A DNA stretch of 64,000 nucleotides from Cristatella mucedo (taxonomy: Eukaryota > Bryozoa > Phylactolaemata > Cristatellidae). The position numbers and the translations under genes are program-made. Location of the stretch: the NCBI GenBank assembly GCA_009760855.2, contig WPIO01000036.1, positions 235,001 through 299,000 on the forward strand. The letters run 5' to 3'. Of this stretch, positions 10,131-21,785 are shown one piece after another; within the stretch, counting starts at the first letter, position 1, and every line of letters starts with the position of its first letter. The notes under the pieces are model-generated. The model saw only the letters and a program-made list of their open reading frames with translations. It was not told where the DNA came from and ran no database searches.

Positions 10131-10133
10131 GAA
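8795..10133 (+). mobile_element. LINE-C, longest + strand copy, interrupted by SINE-A
   Basis: Near 8815 it encodes LGIHLYADDTQFYHPF-like sequence, containing the YADD core of reverse transcriptase, followed by the TAANFLKLND block, SRLDFCNSLL-like near 9245, QNSAARL-like near 9315, then the tail and (TTA)n at 10100-10133. Stops and frameshifts make it inactive. The fragment at 9853 resumes exactly where the copy stopped before the SINE at 9664. Confidence 0.85.
9664..9852 (+). mobile_element. SINE-A inserted in LINE-C
   Basis: Reference SINE-A. Head GATGGCACACTAGGTAAGGC, B box GTGGGTTCGATTCCTGCGG, an internal hairpin TCGCCACTGCAAGCGGTGG, a GCTCT..AAGAGGC region, and a TTTATTTATTTATTA tail. 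Short ATTT-type bases on both sides fit a target duplication in the LINE ATTTAAAA stretch. Confidence 0.9.
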
Positions 10134-10771
10134 TAAAGCCCGGTATGCTGAACCCTGTTACATCGAGCACATTCGGACCAGTCCATCTCAGGGCAAAGGA
10201 CTATGGCAATATCCCTATGGTGGGCAACGGTATGGACAGGCGACTGCAGTGTTAGTGGCTAATCGCTACCTCGATGCACCATAGCATGTATTAGGAGCTG
10301 GCTACACTGGACGCTGGCTACACGAGAGTAAAGGAACAGCAGGACAACGACCTGTTACTGGATGACCACTTGACATGCTCCACGGCTAGGTCTGCCTATC
10401 ATCAGCTACGTAATTTTGCAAACACTCGAAGTGTGCTTAGATAAGGGTATCATAGCTAGATTGGTAGGTGAATGACGTTCCATCTATAATTCAGCGGCTC
10501 TCTCCTCCGAGGTCTCTTCCTGCCTGCCTAATGAGACACTACTGCGGACCCACGAGTTTTCATAGCAATGCATTGTGAACAAAAGGGGGCAAAGCAAGCT
10601 GAACATTAGGGTAACTATCGCGGACGAAAAAGGAGAAGATTAAGCAACTAAGGAGACCCCTTCAGTACCACGCAGCCGAAAATCGACAGAAATGTCGCAT
10701 GGGACGATATTCTACAGCATGAAGAGACTGAATAATGAACAAAAAGCCCATGGATGAAATACTGGCAAAGC
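10134..10771. other. No gene recognised
   Basis: About 640 bp with no repeat or open frame of note between the LINE-C tail and the GA microsatellite. Confidence 0.35.
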
Positions 10772-11064
<293 letters not shown>

Positions 11065-12034
11065 CTTTGGTTAAGATTCGAGCACTTCACGACCCAGGTC
11101 ACGTGGTATGGAGTCCTTGCCCGACAGTAGGCCGGGCTCACCAGCTAGGCCGAGCATACCACTGGGTCAGCAGAGACACATTCAGGCCCGGAATCGTAAT
11201 GCAACACTGAACTTTCCCGAGATTTTTCACAGGCATAAGCTGCAATACATTTACTATATTGTAATTACATTATAAATAACTTGAAAGTACAAAGGGCTGA
11301 AGGTCGGCAGTCTAGCTGCCGATGCAGAATCCTAAATCGAAAACCCAGAGGTCGTCGATGTAGAAACTCGGATGTGGCAATGAGCTCAGTCAGCTCGGTC
11401 ACGAGTCAGTTTCGCAGCAGTTTGAGAATTCAGGCTGAGTGATTTTTCGAAGTTCGGGCTCAGCCCCGAGTTCAGAGTTCATGTACATGACCGTCCTCCG
11501 ACTTGTCTTGGCCGGCCCTGAGCTCTGGCTAAGTGCATTGCGATAGCAGACGAAGTCAGCCTCGAGGCCCCTGGGGACTCGAGTGATCGTTTTCGCAGCT
11601 GCTGCTGCACCGAGTTCACCACTGCAAGGGCTCGGCATCCTAGTGAGACAGGGTGTCATCGGCGGCGATCGGGCATCGCGAGCTGCAGCACGCCCACACT
11701 TCCATGACTATAGGACCAGTGTATGCCCACTGTATTTCCTGCCGAGGTGCCGTCTGTAGCAGTGCATTACTGGGCCACACGCTTATGAAGGGAAGTTTTT
11801 CTGTAAGATCGGTCAGTCAGATAGCTGGGTGCTAGTGCAACAGCCATGCTGGACCTCAGACGGGATAGGCCAAACCACCCACAGACTCGTGTGGATTGTG
11901 CGACCACTCTGCACATAAAGGAACAGCGACAATCCGTTCCATATGGCCGAAATGAAGGGGGCAACCGGCTCTGGGCCCTCGGCCCATCCGAAAAGTTGAC
12001 CGAGTGAGCCTGGTGGCTTATTGCTCCGACGGAT

Positions 12035-12035
<1 letters not shown>
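11065..12035. other. No gene recognised
   Basis: Mixed-composition DNA. The longest frame outside repeats is the 86-codon minus-strand frame at 11399-11659, which shows no domain. Confidence 0.35.
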
Positions 12036-12120
<85 letters not shown>

Positions 12121-12135
12121 ATATGTATATATATG
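12036..12135. repeat. (AT)n(GT)n microsatellite
   Basis: An AT run passes directly into a GT run and back to TATATG. Confidence 0.98.
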
Positions 12136-12244
12136 TATCGAACCTTAACCACTGGGTCAAACCAACACTGCACAGGCAAGGTCAGGGTCGAGTCCCTTCC
12201 ATGGCTTCATCCTGGGTAAGTCATTGCTCCTGTGCATCTGCCAC

Positions 12245-12387
12245 ACTGGTTTGTCCCCGTGGTTAAGGTGCCCAACTTGAGCCAAGGTCAAGATGAATGT
12301 ATTTGATGGCCGAGGTCGTGGGTTCGAGCCCCGTGGCATATGTGAAGCGTCTGAATAGAGATTAAGTTCTCTATACAAATAAATTAT
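12245..12387 (+). mobile_element. SINE-B copy
   Basis: Head TTGTCCCCGTGGTTAAGG, GTGGGTTCGAGCCCCGTGG B box, TGAAGCGTCTGAATAGAG tail. A minus-strand head-like piece (CCTTAACCACTGGGTC) at 12143-12158 suggests another truncated copy beside it. Confidence 0.85.
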
Positions 12388-14559
12388 ATTTTTACATTGT
12401 ATCTGTACATCGATGCTAACATACGGAACCGAGCATAAATTCATTTTGGACCAAACTCTTTTAAACGCAGGGAGTCGAATGTCGTCTTTCCCATAAATCC
12501 AAGCTCTCACGAACAGGATGACCAAGAATGCCACTTCCATGCATTTGTTGAGAAGGCAAAAAACCCATGCCAGATGAGATGGGCAGGTCAGAAGCTGCTG
12601 ACACAGGGGTGCACAGGTACAGACAAAGGCAGCACCCACAGGTTCTCACCCGTGCACTCACGGCAATACACGGTCGACACTTTCCCTCATACAACAAATG
12701 TTACTGAAGCCCCCAATCGAGGGTGTGTCTCGCCTAAATCAAGACCAAAATTTTTTCGACCCAGAGTAAACCACGACGTCTGCTGCAGAGTTGATGATCC
12801 TGTGTGGTGCTGCTTGCATCAGTCAGCAGCAGCCGAAGCTGCAGCCGGGGGTGCCTTGTGCTGAGGCTGCCACTGGCCCTGCTTCGACAAGCATGTGACA
12901 AGCATAAATCTCAAACAGGTCGGTTGCTTTCGGGCGACCCCGACCAGACCGTCTGAGGTTAAGCGCGGCAGGGCAGTGAGAGCGCAGGCCACGTGCTCTG
13001 CTCTGCTGCGATCAGTCAGTCGATGAGCAGCTGGCTGCCCCTATCAATCAATCGCCAGCGGCTGGTTCGCCGGTCGTGTCAGCAGATACCTGCCTGCCTG
13101 CCTGCCTGCAGCATGCGTCTCACACAATGTACTCTGACCTCGTGACGTTCGATGATCTAGCGACACGAGTACGAAGCAAGCCTACCACTGTGTTCCCTCA
13201 AGCTGGGCACGTTAGTTGGTTCGCTAGTACATCTCAGAAAAATCCGATTCCGAAATATTAAAATGTTAGCATTGAGGGGCTTACCTCTTACTTTCAGTTT
13301 AAGCAGCAGCAGCAGTAGCTACTTCAAAAATGGACATGGGCGTGACGTGGTAAGCCAGCGCTGGCTGTGACGTGGTAAGTCAGCGCTGGCAGGGGGGGGG
13401 GCAAATTAGCAAGGTATCTCAGCTCTCGAGCTTCAAGGCTGTGCACCAGTTCAGGATACAAGAGCGATGCAATGGTTTTTGTAAAAGGATTAAGACATTC
13501 TTTAGTGCAACGTGATGTATCCGTCCTGTTGATCCCGCTCGGTGCGACTGCTTTATGTGCCTCTGCCGTATATCATACTGGTATCTAATCAGCACAACTC
13601 TCGGCCCTCTCCGTAAAGGCCCAGCTTATATCAATCAAAATAGCCTTTGAAAATCCAAATCCTCATTTGCTAGCTGCCTCGGAGACTACAAGCAAATTCA
13701 AGGAAGGGGGTAAGTGGAAACCTATGCACTCTACATCCGTCTGCCACCCAAGTGTGTTAAATGTCACGCGCGCAGCCTATAGGATGAAATATAGTCCAAT
13801 CGCTCCACTTCTCTTATGATCAAGGTTACAGCGCACAGCGCACGGCGGTTAACGGGTCGGGCAGACGGTTGCGGCTGAGGGATTCTTCGAGGTCCGGCAT
13901 TGCGCAAGCAAAAGAATGTCAGCCGGGCTTCGGGAGCGTCACCTACGTCCGAAAATCCCCCAAGTTTGAAGCCTTTGTTTAGCAGTCTGAACGGGCGTCT
14001 AGTAGATGCACACAGCCATCAGATGTGAGCCGTCGACGGGGGTTGTACTCAGACCGGATGACCGGTACCGTATCTAGCGTCGAAAATGGCGCCTAAACGA
14101 CGGCCAAACCAAGATGCTACCTGCGGAGTTGGTTTTAGGTAAAAACGTATTGCTGCAGTTTGAGATTCAAATTACAAAGATTAATAAAATTTATTTATTT
14201 TAATAATAATTTTTAAAACTCTTATTTTCTTAACTTCAGTCAATCGATGCTGGAGAATTCCGGGATAGGGGCGCAGCCGTCCCCCCCCCCCACTGCGGCT
14301 TCGGCCAGAGGTAGGGGCACGATGTAATTCAACGATTTCTTTTCAATAAAGAACAGTGGTCGGCCCGCACTTTCCATATGCCCACAGCTTTAAAACTGCG
14401 CTAACGAGCGGCCGAGGTCGTCATCTGCCGGCACCTCTAGTTGCCACCGAACCTCGCGGTTGACGGGACGGTTTCTGGGATGATGCGAAATTCCGGGACA
14501 TCCCCGGATGTCCGTCGAGCTGCTACCGGTTTCGCTCGCGCTCTCCCGAAGCGGAAAGC
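12388..14559. other. About 2.2 kb without recognisable genes
   Basis: Contains a TGCCTGCC run near 13085, a tandem pair of a unit containing GTGACGTGGTAAG at 13333-13388, and poly-G/poly-C runs near 13391 and 14280. No open frame has domain support. Confidence 0.35.
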
Positions 14560-14815
14560 CATTGAGCACGCCACCACTAACCATACGACTGTGCTTACAT
14601 AGCAACATATGTAAAGTGCCATGACAGGGACCAGGTTTTCTGTGAGCGCTAAACAAATGTTTTATTATTATTGTTAATAATAATATAATAATAATACACT
14701 TGATAAAGCGCCCTCAGAGAACTCAATCTCTCTCTAGGCGCTTTACATTTGCTGCAAAGGGAAATGCAATTGAATGGTGAGTAATATCAGGCTTGATAAA
14801 CAAACAAAATCAGTA
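14560..14815. mobile_element. Tail-to-tail LINE-C pair
   Basis: A + strand tail (CCACTAACCATACGACTG to TTTTATTATTATTG, about 14560-14682) meets a minus-strand tail (TAATAATACACTTGATAAAG to GAATGGTGAGTAATATC, about 14688-14815) at a shared TTA/TAA tract. Confidence 0.8.
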
Positions 14816-14922
14816 TTGTTATCATTACGATTAGAAGTCTGAAAAGCAGTTCGATCCTAACTGCTACTTGTCATCGTTTTTGGAGAGTTTTCTATCATGC
14901 AAGCGATAGGAGATTTCCGCGC

Positions 14923-15050
14923 GCCCTGGTTTGGCCCACGGGTAAGGTACTCGCCTGAAAAGACTTAGGTCGTGGGCTGGAGTCCTTCGCCATAGGAGTA
15001 TCGCCTGGACAGAGATTTAGTTCTCTGTTGGCGCTATACAAATGCATTTT
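14923..15050 (+). mobile_element. SINE-B copy
   Basis: CCTGGTTTGGCCCACGGGTA head, GGTCGTGGGCTGGAGTCC B-box region, and the AGAGATTTAGTTCTCTGTTG hairpin tail. Confidence 0.75.
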
Positions 15051-15824
15051 GCAAAGATATGCCTGTATACAGCGAGAGCATGCAAAGTCTCGGCGGCTGT
15101 CGGTGAGCATGCGGTGATTAACCTGTGGCTTTTATCCCGCGAGACAAAGAGATGTGGGAAGAATTGCTGAGTCTGAAGGACAGTCAATGAAGCGATTAGG
15201 ACAAACGCGGCAGCCGCATTGGACGGCTGGAAAGTAAGTGCCAGAATCGCCTGCAGTCGGAGAAGACGCCATCGTTCAGCAAGAGCCGTGGCGCCGAGCT
15301 CCTCGGTCGCGACGTCGCGAAGAGCAAAAGCTTCTGTCGCCAAACCTTCATTCCGTCGGAAGCCCTTGCCGATGCCGATTTGATGCTCGTCGATGATATG
15401 AGGGCTCGGTGAGGCTGAAACCAGCTGCTCCTTTGGTCAAGGCGACACGTGCAACTGAACGAATAGGAGTTGATAACGAGCGCGGCGGCCGCATTTAACT
15501 CCAGCTGCTGATTGGCTGACTCGGCGTCATTGTTTTCGTCAATCCTAACCATGCGGACGTAAAAGAAGAAAGTGCAGAAAGTGCAGAGAGTGAGTCGGTA
15601 TTCGTCGGCTGGCTCGCTACTGTGGCAAGTGGCCGCCCGCTCCTGGACATTGGACGGAGCGTTTACGGGCAGGCGCGGCGAAGGCTGAAGGCCTTCTGAT
15701 TGAAAGACCTTCAGACACTAGACGGTCCGTCGAAGACTGTCGCCGTGGGAGACTGCCGCTCGACGGAAGCAGGTAGCCTCGCAAAGGCTCTGAGCCGTCG
15801 GTCGTGCGCATAGCGCTGCTCATG
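15051..15824. other. No gene recognised
   Basis: Minus-strand frames of 108 and 118 codons at 15017-15552 overlap each other and show no domain. They partly cover the SINE-B tail, which argues against coding. Confidence 0.35.
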
Positions 15825-15935
15825 CTCATGCTCATGCTTCCTTACAACGTATATACAAGTGCCTAGAATGAGACTGAGCTCTCCGATGGCCTATGCGAAT
15901 GCATCATCATTATTATTATTATTATTATATTCATT
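15825..15935 (+). mobile_element. LINE-C tail
   Basis: ACAAGTGCCTAGAATGAGAC, GAGCTCTCCGATGGCC and a CATCATCATTATTATTATTA end. Confidence 0.7.
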
Positions 15936-16696
15936 CCCCTGCTAGGAGGAAGGATTTTGGTAATCTATCTGCGATTTAGCTGCGATCTAGCTGCTAAAGG
16001 AAGCTGGCCGGCGTCGGGGGAGTAACGTCCGCCGCGCGGGCGCGAAGTCTTTTCAGTTTATCAAACGGCGGCAAACAGGCTGACAGCTATCAAACTAACA
16101 AACTATCAAACAAACAAACTAACAAACAAACTGTCAAACAGCTGACTCCAGGGGAGGGGGCGCGGCCGACGAGCTCGGCTGGCCGACGAACTTGCTCTTA
16201 CCTAGGGTCGCCAAATACGGCGTTGATTTCGTCATGCGCAGGCGCGCTGCCCTGGCTTTGCAGGGATGGTCTTCGTGCGCTCTAGCGAGCAGCCTCGTCT
16301 ATATAGCGGCCGAAGAGCCTTGACGGCAATCACCCCCCCCCCCCCCCGCTACTGAGGAGCAATAAAGGATTGCTCTCCGCTGCGCGACTGGAGCCCGCTG
16401 CTACCTGGCTCGCGAAGAGCAAGCCCCATGTGCAGAAGAGCGGGCGTAAGCAGTTCCTACGATATTCTTCATTGTCCCGCTGCAAACGAGGTGAAGGCCG
16501 CCATTGCAGCGGGTTATTTTGCATATTAGCGGAACTTCCGGCATTTCTGCCGCCATAAAGTGACGAGAAATCCTGGCGGCTTCGCTTAAGATGCGTCGCC
16601 TGCGGACCCGGGAGCCGATCGGGAGCAGAACTTCGCGATACAGCGTTGTGGCAGCAGCTGTGACGGCCTCGCTTTGGAGACGCCTCGCTGTGGCGG
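15936..16696. other. GC-rich DNA with a partial SINE-A
   Basis: AACAAACTATCAAAC-type short repeats lie near 16085-16140. A minus-strand SINE-A relic occupies about 16285-16375 (GCCGAAGAGCCTTGACGGC, then a 14-16 nt C run). No gene is visible. Confidence 0.45.
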
Positions 16697-17276
16697 TCCT
16701 AAAATAATAATAATAATAACATTAGTACTACATTTGTTATAGCTCTCTGAGAGAACTCATTCTCTTACTAGGCACTTCACATTTACTGTAAAGGACGCAT
16801 GATCGAATGGTTAGCGGTAGCATGCTCAATGGACAGAAACCGTAACATGATTACAGGTGTAGCTGGTTTGGTCCAGCAGTTAAGGTGCTCATCCCGACCA
16901 CGGTTTGGCCGAGGTCACGTGGGCTCGAGCCCCGTGGCATATTTGATTCACCTGAATAGAGTGTAAGTTCTCTTAGGGCGCTATACGAATAAAAAACGAC
17001 ACGCACGGGGTCAGAATGCAAATGTAGTTAGTGGCAGCATGAAGTGTCAGCAGGCATAAGCACGCAAAGCACGATAAACGATTAGATTCCGAAGAGCGGG
17101 TGATACGATGCTTAGCCTGGTGCGGGGAGTAGATCTTATAGGTGGGCTGGAGCCAAAGAATGAGGGGAACTAAAAGTGAGTGACAAAAACCTTGATGTCG
17201 ATAGGTTGCTTGACTAGAAGCCAGTGCAGGTCGGCGAGAAGTGGTGAGATGCGGCAACTTCAACGCTCAAGACAGC

Positions 17277-17280
<4 letters not shown>
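16697..17280 (-). mobile_element. LINE-C, minus strand, split by SINE-B
   Basis: The tail starts at TAATAATAATAACATTAG. The untranslated region is interrupted by SINE-B at 16860. Beyond the SINE come GTTAGTGGCAGCATGAAG and an internal deletion, then the complement of the YLSDLL block (17095-17150) and the LHW..S block to about 17280, where it meets a GA microsatellite. Confidence 0.8.
16860..16994 (+). mobile_element. SINE-B inserted in LINE-C
   Basis: AGCTGGTTTGGTCCAGCAGT head, GTGGGCTCGAGCCCCGTGG B box, TCACCTGAATAGAGTGTAAG tail and the GGGCGCTATACGAAT end. Confidence 0.85.

Positions 17281-17346
<66 letters not shown>
17279..17346. repeat. (GA)n microsatellite
   Basis: About 33 GA units abutting the 5' truncation point of the neighbouring LINE-C. 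Confidence 0.98.
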
Positions 17347-17348
<2 letters not shown>

Positions 17349-17882
17349 CTCCGGGCTAGCATCCACCACGCGGCCGCTAATTGCTGACGTCATCTTGCAG
17401 GTGCGATGCGGGGGGGGGGGGTGCGGCAGTGGAAATCTCTTCGCTTCCGCGACCGACAGTGTAAGAGCCACGTGCCACGACGGGGCGATGGAGTCGGTAT
17501 TTCCTGTGCTGCGCTTCGATGCCGATGCCGCCGGCAGACAGCGAGTAGGTCGCGAGGGAACCAGCTCGCGCGCGAGTTGCCCGTCGATGCTCGGGCCTCT
17601 CGCGGAGCCGAGCGGGAGAAGAGCGCTGCTGTGCACGGAGCGGGGCAGGCGCAGAGAAGCTGCATATCCCGGCACTTCTAATGATATCTATGTATATGGC
17701 ATCTCATCATATGACTTATCTAAAACAGGAAGCAGTCTTCCTATCACGAATCCGAGACGTGCGCTCGCCCCGACGAGAGTCCTCTGCGGCAGCGGCCGCG
17801 CGCAGGCACAGCTAGCCACCGGCCCAACGAGCCGCCGCTCGGGCGGCTAGCCGGTCCCTCGCGCCAGGGGCCGGGGCGTCAC

Positions 17883-18060
17883 TGCGAGACGGCACACACC
17901 ACAGGTAAGGCGGTTGCTCTTCACGACCTCGGTCCCGAGGTCGTTGGTTCGAATCCTGCGGTGGGCGGTCCTGTATTGTCGCTGCAAACGGTGGCGATAG
18001 CTTTAGAGGCTCTTCGGTCGCTATATAAAAAGAGGCTGGTTAATCAGCCAGTATTTCTGT
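17883..18060 (+). mobile_element. SINE-A copy
   Basis: GGTAAGGCGGTTGCTCTTCA head, GTTGGTTCGAATCCTGCGG B box, GCTGCAAACGGTGGCGATAG hairpin, AGAGGCTGGTTAATCAGCC tail. It lies at the left edge of the CpG-rich block. Confidence 0.88.
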
Positions 18061-20837
18061 TGGTTCGCGTTCCGCGCGGGCCTCTTTCCTACCAATGCAG
18101 ACGCGCATCGAGTCCGCTTCTCGCGCTCCCCCTACCGCGGTATCTTCGTCGCTCCGGCGGCCTGAAAATCCCGCATTCTGCAACTCGCGAGCGAACCGGA
18201 AGAGCGTCGCGCGCGCGCGCTGCACGTGATGCTCGAAGGCGAGAGCAAACCGGCGGCGGCGGCGGCGAGATGCGGCGCACTGCTAGACCGCTGCTGCGGC
18301 AGTGCAAAATAGGCAATAAATAATCAAAATGTATCTCCTCTGCGTGAGAGCTACGGCGGCTTTCATCCCGCTTGCAGGGGCCTACGCAGACGCCCGATTG
18401 TCTCCCTCGCGCGCGTAGTAGTAGCTCCGTCGCTGGGCTGCTGCCCAACTCGCAGCGCATCCGGATCCGGCGTTGGCCTGGCCTCCGGCTGCGGCGGCAG
18501 AGGCGGCGACGCGACTCGGCTGGCGGCGGCGGCTCATGTGGCCGCTGGACACCTCGCGGTAGGAGGCGGCGCGGCTGAGAGCGGCGGCGGGCGGTGCGCC
18601 ACGCGGCGGGCCAGTCGTAGCGCGCGCGCGCGCCTAGGACCCCCGGCCACCAGGAGACAGCCGAGAGTCTGGAACTCCGAGGCGCGCGATTGGCTTGCGC
18701 GTGCGTCACGTGTCCACTCCCGCCCCGGCGGCGTATTCGACGGTCGGCTGCCGCGGAGCTATTTTCGTTGCGGGTGGCTATTCCCTTTCCATTGACAGCC
18801 AATAAGACGACGTCGGAGCGTCGCGGCTGGCCGCCTGCGTCCGTACGCTGTTGGCGCTCGGGCGTCCAGGATTCGCGGCCACGCGCGTGCGCGTGCGGAC
18901 GGTCTGCCGAGCCACCGCCACCTCGCGACTCGCGTCGGCCCCGTCTACCCCGCCGCGCGCCGGCACTCGAGCAGGCGCCGGGAGACGCCGGCTTCGGGCA
19001 GTGCAGAGCGGGCCGCGGTACGCTGCGCTCGACCGCCGACACTACGCGGCGCTCGACCGCCGGCTATCTTCGCCGCCGTCGTCTTCGATAACCACCAGCA
19101 GCGTGCAAGCCCGCGAGACCGACGCTCGGATTCGCGAGCATGGACGAGCGGCCGACGGGTGCGCGGTCCTACTGACGAGGTCTCGCGAGAAAGCGCCGGG
19201 GCCGCACGCCGCCCAGCCGGTGAGTGCCTACTGTCGCGCGCGCCCGCGGCACCCCGGGCTTCTGCCCCCCCCCCAACCGCAGCCCCACTCCCACGCCCGT
19301 CCGCGGCGCGGCCGACGGGGCCGGCGGCCGCGCCAGCCCGAACGCTCGCCCGAGCGGCCGTCCGAGAGGAGGTCGCCGTAGACCGTACGCCTCGTGGTGG
19401 TGCTCGCGCGGCTGTCCGTTCGACCAGCGTTGCGAGTCTCGGCAGGAGCGATCGGCCGCTGCCGCAGAGCGCGCCAAGAACGTCGCTGGCTGCCGACCCG
19501 GCCGCATGCGCCGCCGGCGGTGGTGGCGGAACGTTCGAGCAATTTATCACGCGCAATAAACGCCAGTCTTTCGCCGATCTCAGGCGTGCGAACGCTCGTC
19601 GGCGCGATTTGACAGCTGCTCTGCCCCCTCCCCTCCCGGGAGCGGGCTGCTCACGCGACGTCCGCGTCTGGGTAAACAGCGCCGCGAGCGGGCGGCACCG
19701 GCCTCCCGCAGCCGCAGGTGCTCGACCCTTAGCCTCCCCCCTCAACACGTAGCCTCTCGATTCTCGCGGCGTTGCCATTGTCGTGCCGCGACGCAACGCG
19801 CCGCCTCGCGGCTTCTCGGGGCTGACGGCGCCCGCCCGCCGTCAGCACCGCCCGCCCGCCCCAGAGTCTTTCCGGAGTCGTGCCGATCTCGAATCATTTG
19901 CGGTCGTCCGCTGCTTCAGGAGCTTCGATCCGCTTCGTTCGCAGCGGAGCGTCAGTAGGTAGCCAAGCCGCGTGCCTCGGTTTCGCACCGGTGCATTAGA
20001 GCTTCCATCCCCCCTCGCTGTTGGTGCCAAGATAAACCTTCTCTGCTGCCACCGCTGAGCACGGCCACGGGCGTTTAGCGCGCACGACGCCCTAGCCAAC
20101 AGCGTATGGACGGCGGTGGGCGAACGACGACGGCGTAGGCTCGCTCTTGGCCCTCTTGGCCGCACCGTCGCGTCTCGCCGAGGCTCGATTGGGACGGCCG
20201 CCCCGCCCCTCACCGAGCTCTCTGAGACGGGCGGGGGCGGCCGTCGGGTGTTTGGCGAATTCCTGCCTGCTCATCCCTCTGAAAAGGGACGTCGTTCCGT
20301 CTCCGGCAGCCCGAGAAGTGACATCTCGACTTGAAAAGCTTTTACCCCTCGAGAGCGAGCCGCCGACGCCACGAGACGCTACGCGACCGAAACAGCCGAG
20401 ACGGCGGCCTCGCCCGATAACGTTCACCCTGCCGGACATCTGAGAAGGCGCCGGTCTCTCGGCGTTCCGAGGTGCAGAGCGGGACGTGGCGTGGCTCTGG
20501 GGTGACGTGGCGGTGAGAGAACAGCGGGTGAATGCCTCTCGACTGTACACGTCGATCGGCGAAGCCTGCCCGCCGTTTCCAGCCCCCCCCCACGCCGTCC
20601 ATCGGCCCGCACGTAGCGCCATCTGCGGCCGACTTCGGACTGTCATCTGCGGCGCACGCGGCGCGGCCATCGTCTCGGGCACTAACTCGGGAGCGAGCGG
20701 CTGCGGCTCGCCACGTCTCGCTGACGCTCAGATTGTTCGGAGGCTCCTTCTTCTGCTCGCGCCTTCGTCGGCTGCGAATGTGCCGCCGCAGCCGCCGCCG
20801 AGAGCCTAAGCCCTGCGCAGGCGAGCCCGAATTGTAG
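18061..20837. other. CpG-rich block upstream of the ligand gene
   Basis: About 2.8 kb of very GC-rich, CpG-dense DNA. Long frames are open on both strands (for example 18089-19042 and 18945-19796 minus, 19159-19752 plus). Their Arg/Ala/Pro-rich composition and mutual overlap are what GC-rich DNA gives by chance, and no domain is visible. It could be a CpG-island promoter or a 5' untranslated exon of the gene at 22.4 kb; this is inference. Confidence 0.5.
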
Positions 20838-21785
20838 CAATGAGGTGTGAGGGAAAGTAGGCAGACTTGACTGCGGAGCCGATGTGGTCATCTGGTGAGA
20901 GGTCACTTCGGAACAGGACAGCTAGATTTCGTGGGATTTCAACAGGAGATATGCTGGCAGAGTCGATTTTTAGCGTTAAGCTTTCCGATTTCTGAGTCGA
21001 ACTTGGTTTGCCCAAATCTAGTAAGCTGATGTTATCGTCATTTAACTTAAGGAAATTTGCTGCCATTCATGTACGGGCGTCATCAGCTCACGCAGCAAGG
21101 GAGTTGAAAGAATTCGATGTGCAAGAGGGCTGGAAGGGATCCAAGCAAAGGTACAACTGAGTATCATCTGGATAGAAGTGGAAGCCTAGATTGTGCTTGG
21201 CGATCATATCGACAAGAGGGAGAGTATAAACCGTGAAGAGAAGCGGCCCGAGCACCGAGTCCTGAGGTACCCTGTACTTCGGTGGTTCTTCGGATGACCT
21301 TTGTCTGCCCACATCAAAGCTCTGGGGTTTCCTACCCACTGAGTTAGGAGCTGCACCATTGCAGGGCAGTGCCCGCGATGCCCAGGCGAGGCAAGAGGCG
21401 CTCAAGAAAGACTTGGCGATCGATAGTCTCAAAAGCTGCCGAAAGATCGATCAAAACAAGCACAGATACTTTACCTGAGTCTACATTAGTGATAAGGTTG
21501 ATATACACCCTAAGCTATGATGACTCGGTGGAGGGATTAGCTCTAAATCCAGACTGGAGCTTGCTAGATTTGAAGGTTCACTATAAGAGTTCAGCTGGTC
21601 TGCCACATTTGGTTCCAGTGTCTTCGATAGGAACGGTAAAAGGGAGACTGGGCGGAAGCTGCTCAAGCTCTCTTTGACTAATGTTGCTTTCTTAATTATT
21701 GACCTAAAGCCTTTGTGAAAGGTGCAGGGACATTACCTGAGGCTAAGGACTTATTTATTACGTTGGTTAAATATGGCAGCAGCAG
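20838..21785 (-). mobile_element. LINE-C reverse transcriptase fragment, antisense to the ligand gene
   Basis: The best stretch of LINE-C reverse transcriptase. Reading the minus strand: SSFRPVSLLPFLSKTLEPNV at 21666-21600, a [19 protein letters not shown] block near 21260, [14 protein letters not shown] near 21200, then MAANFLKLNDDN near 21066 and a DDHIGSAVKSAYF-like block near 20900. The usual YADD reads YPDD and the usual VPQG reads VPQD, and frames shift between blocks, so it is dead. It lacks the 3' tail. Confidence 0.85.

Noticed and set aside
18089-19796. Long minus-strand frames of 317 and 283 codons, with opposing + frames
   Set aside because: The frames overlap each other on both strands and are Arg/Ala/Pro-rich, as expected by chance in CpG-dense DNA; no domain, signal or splice pattern is visible.
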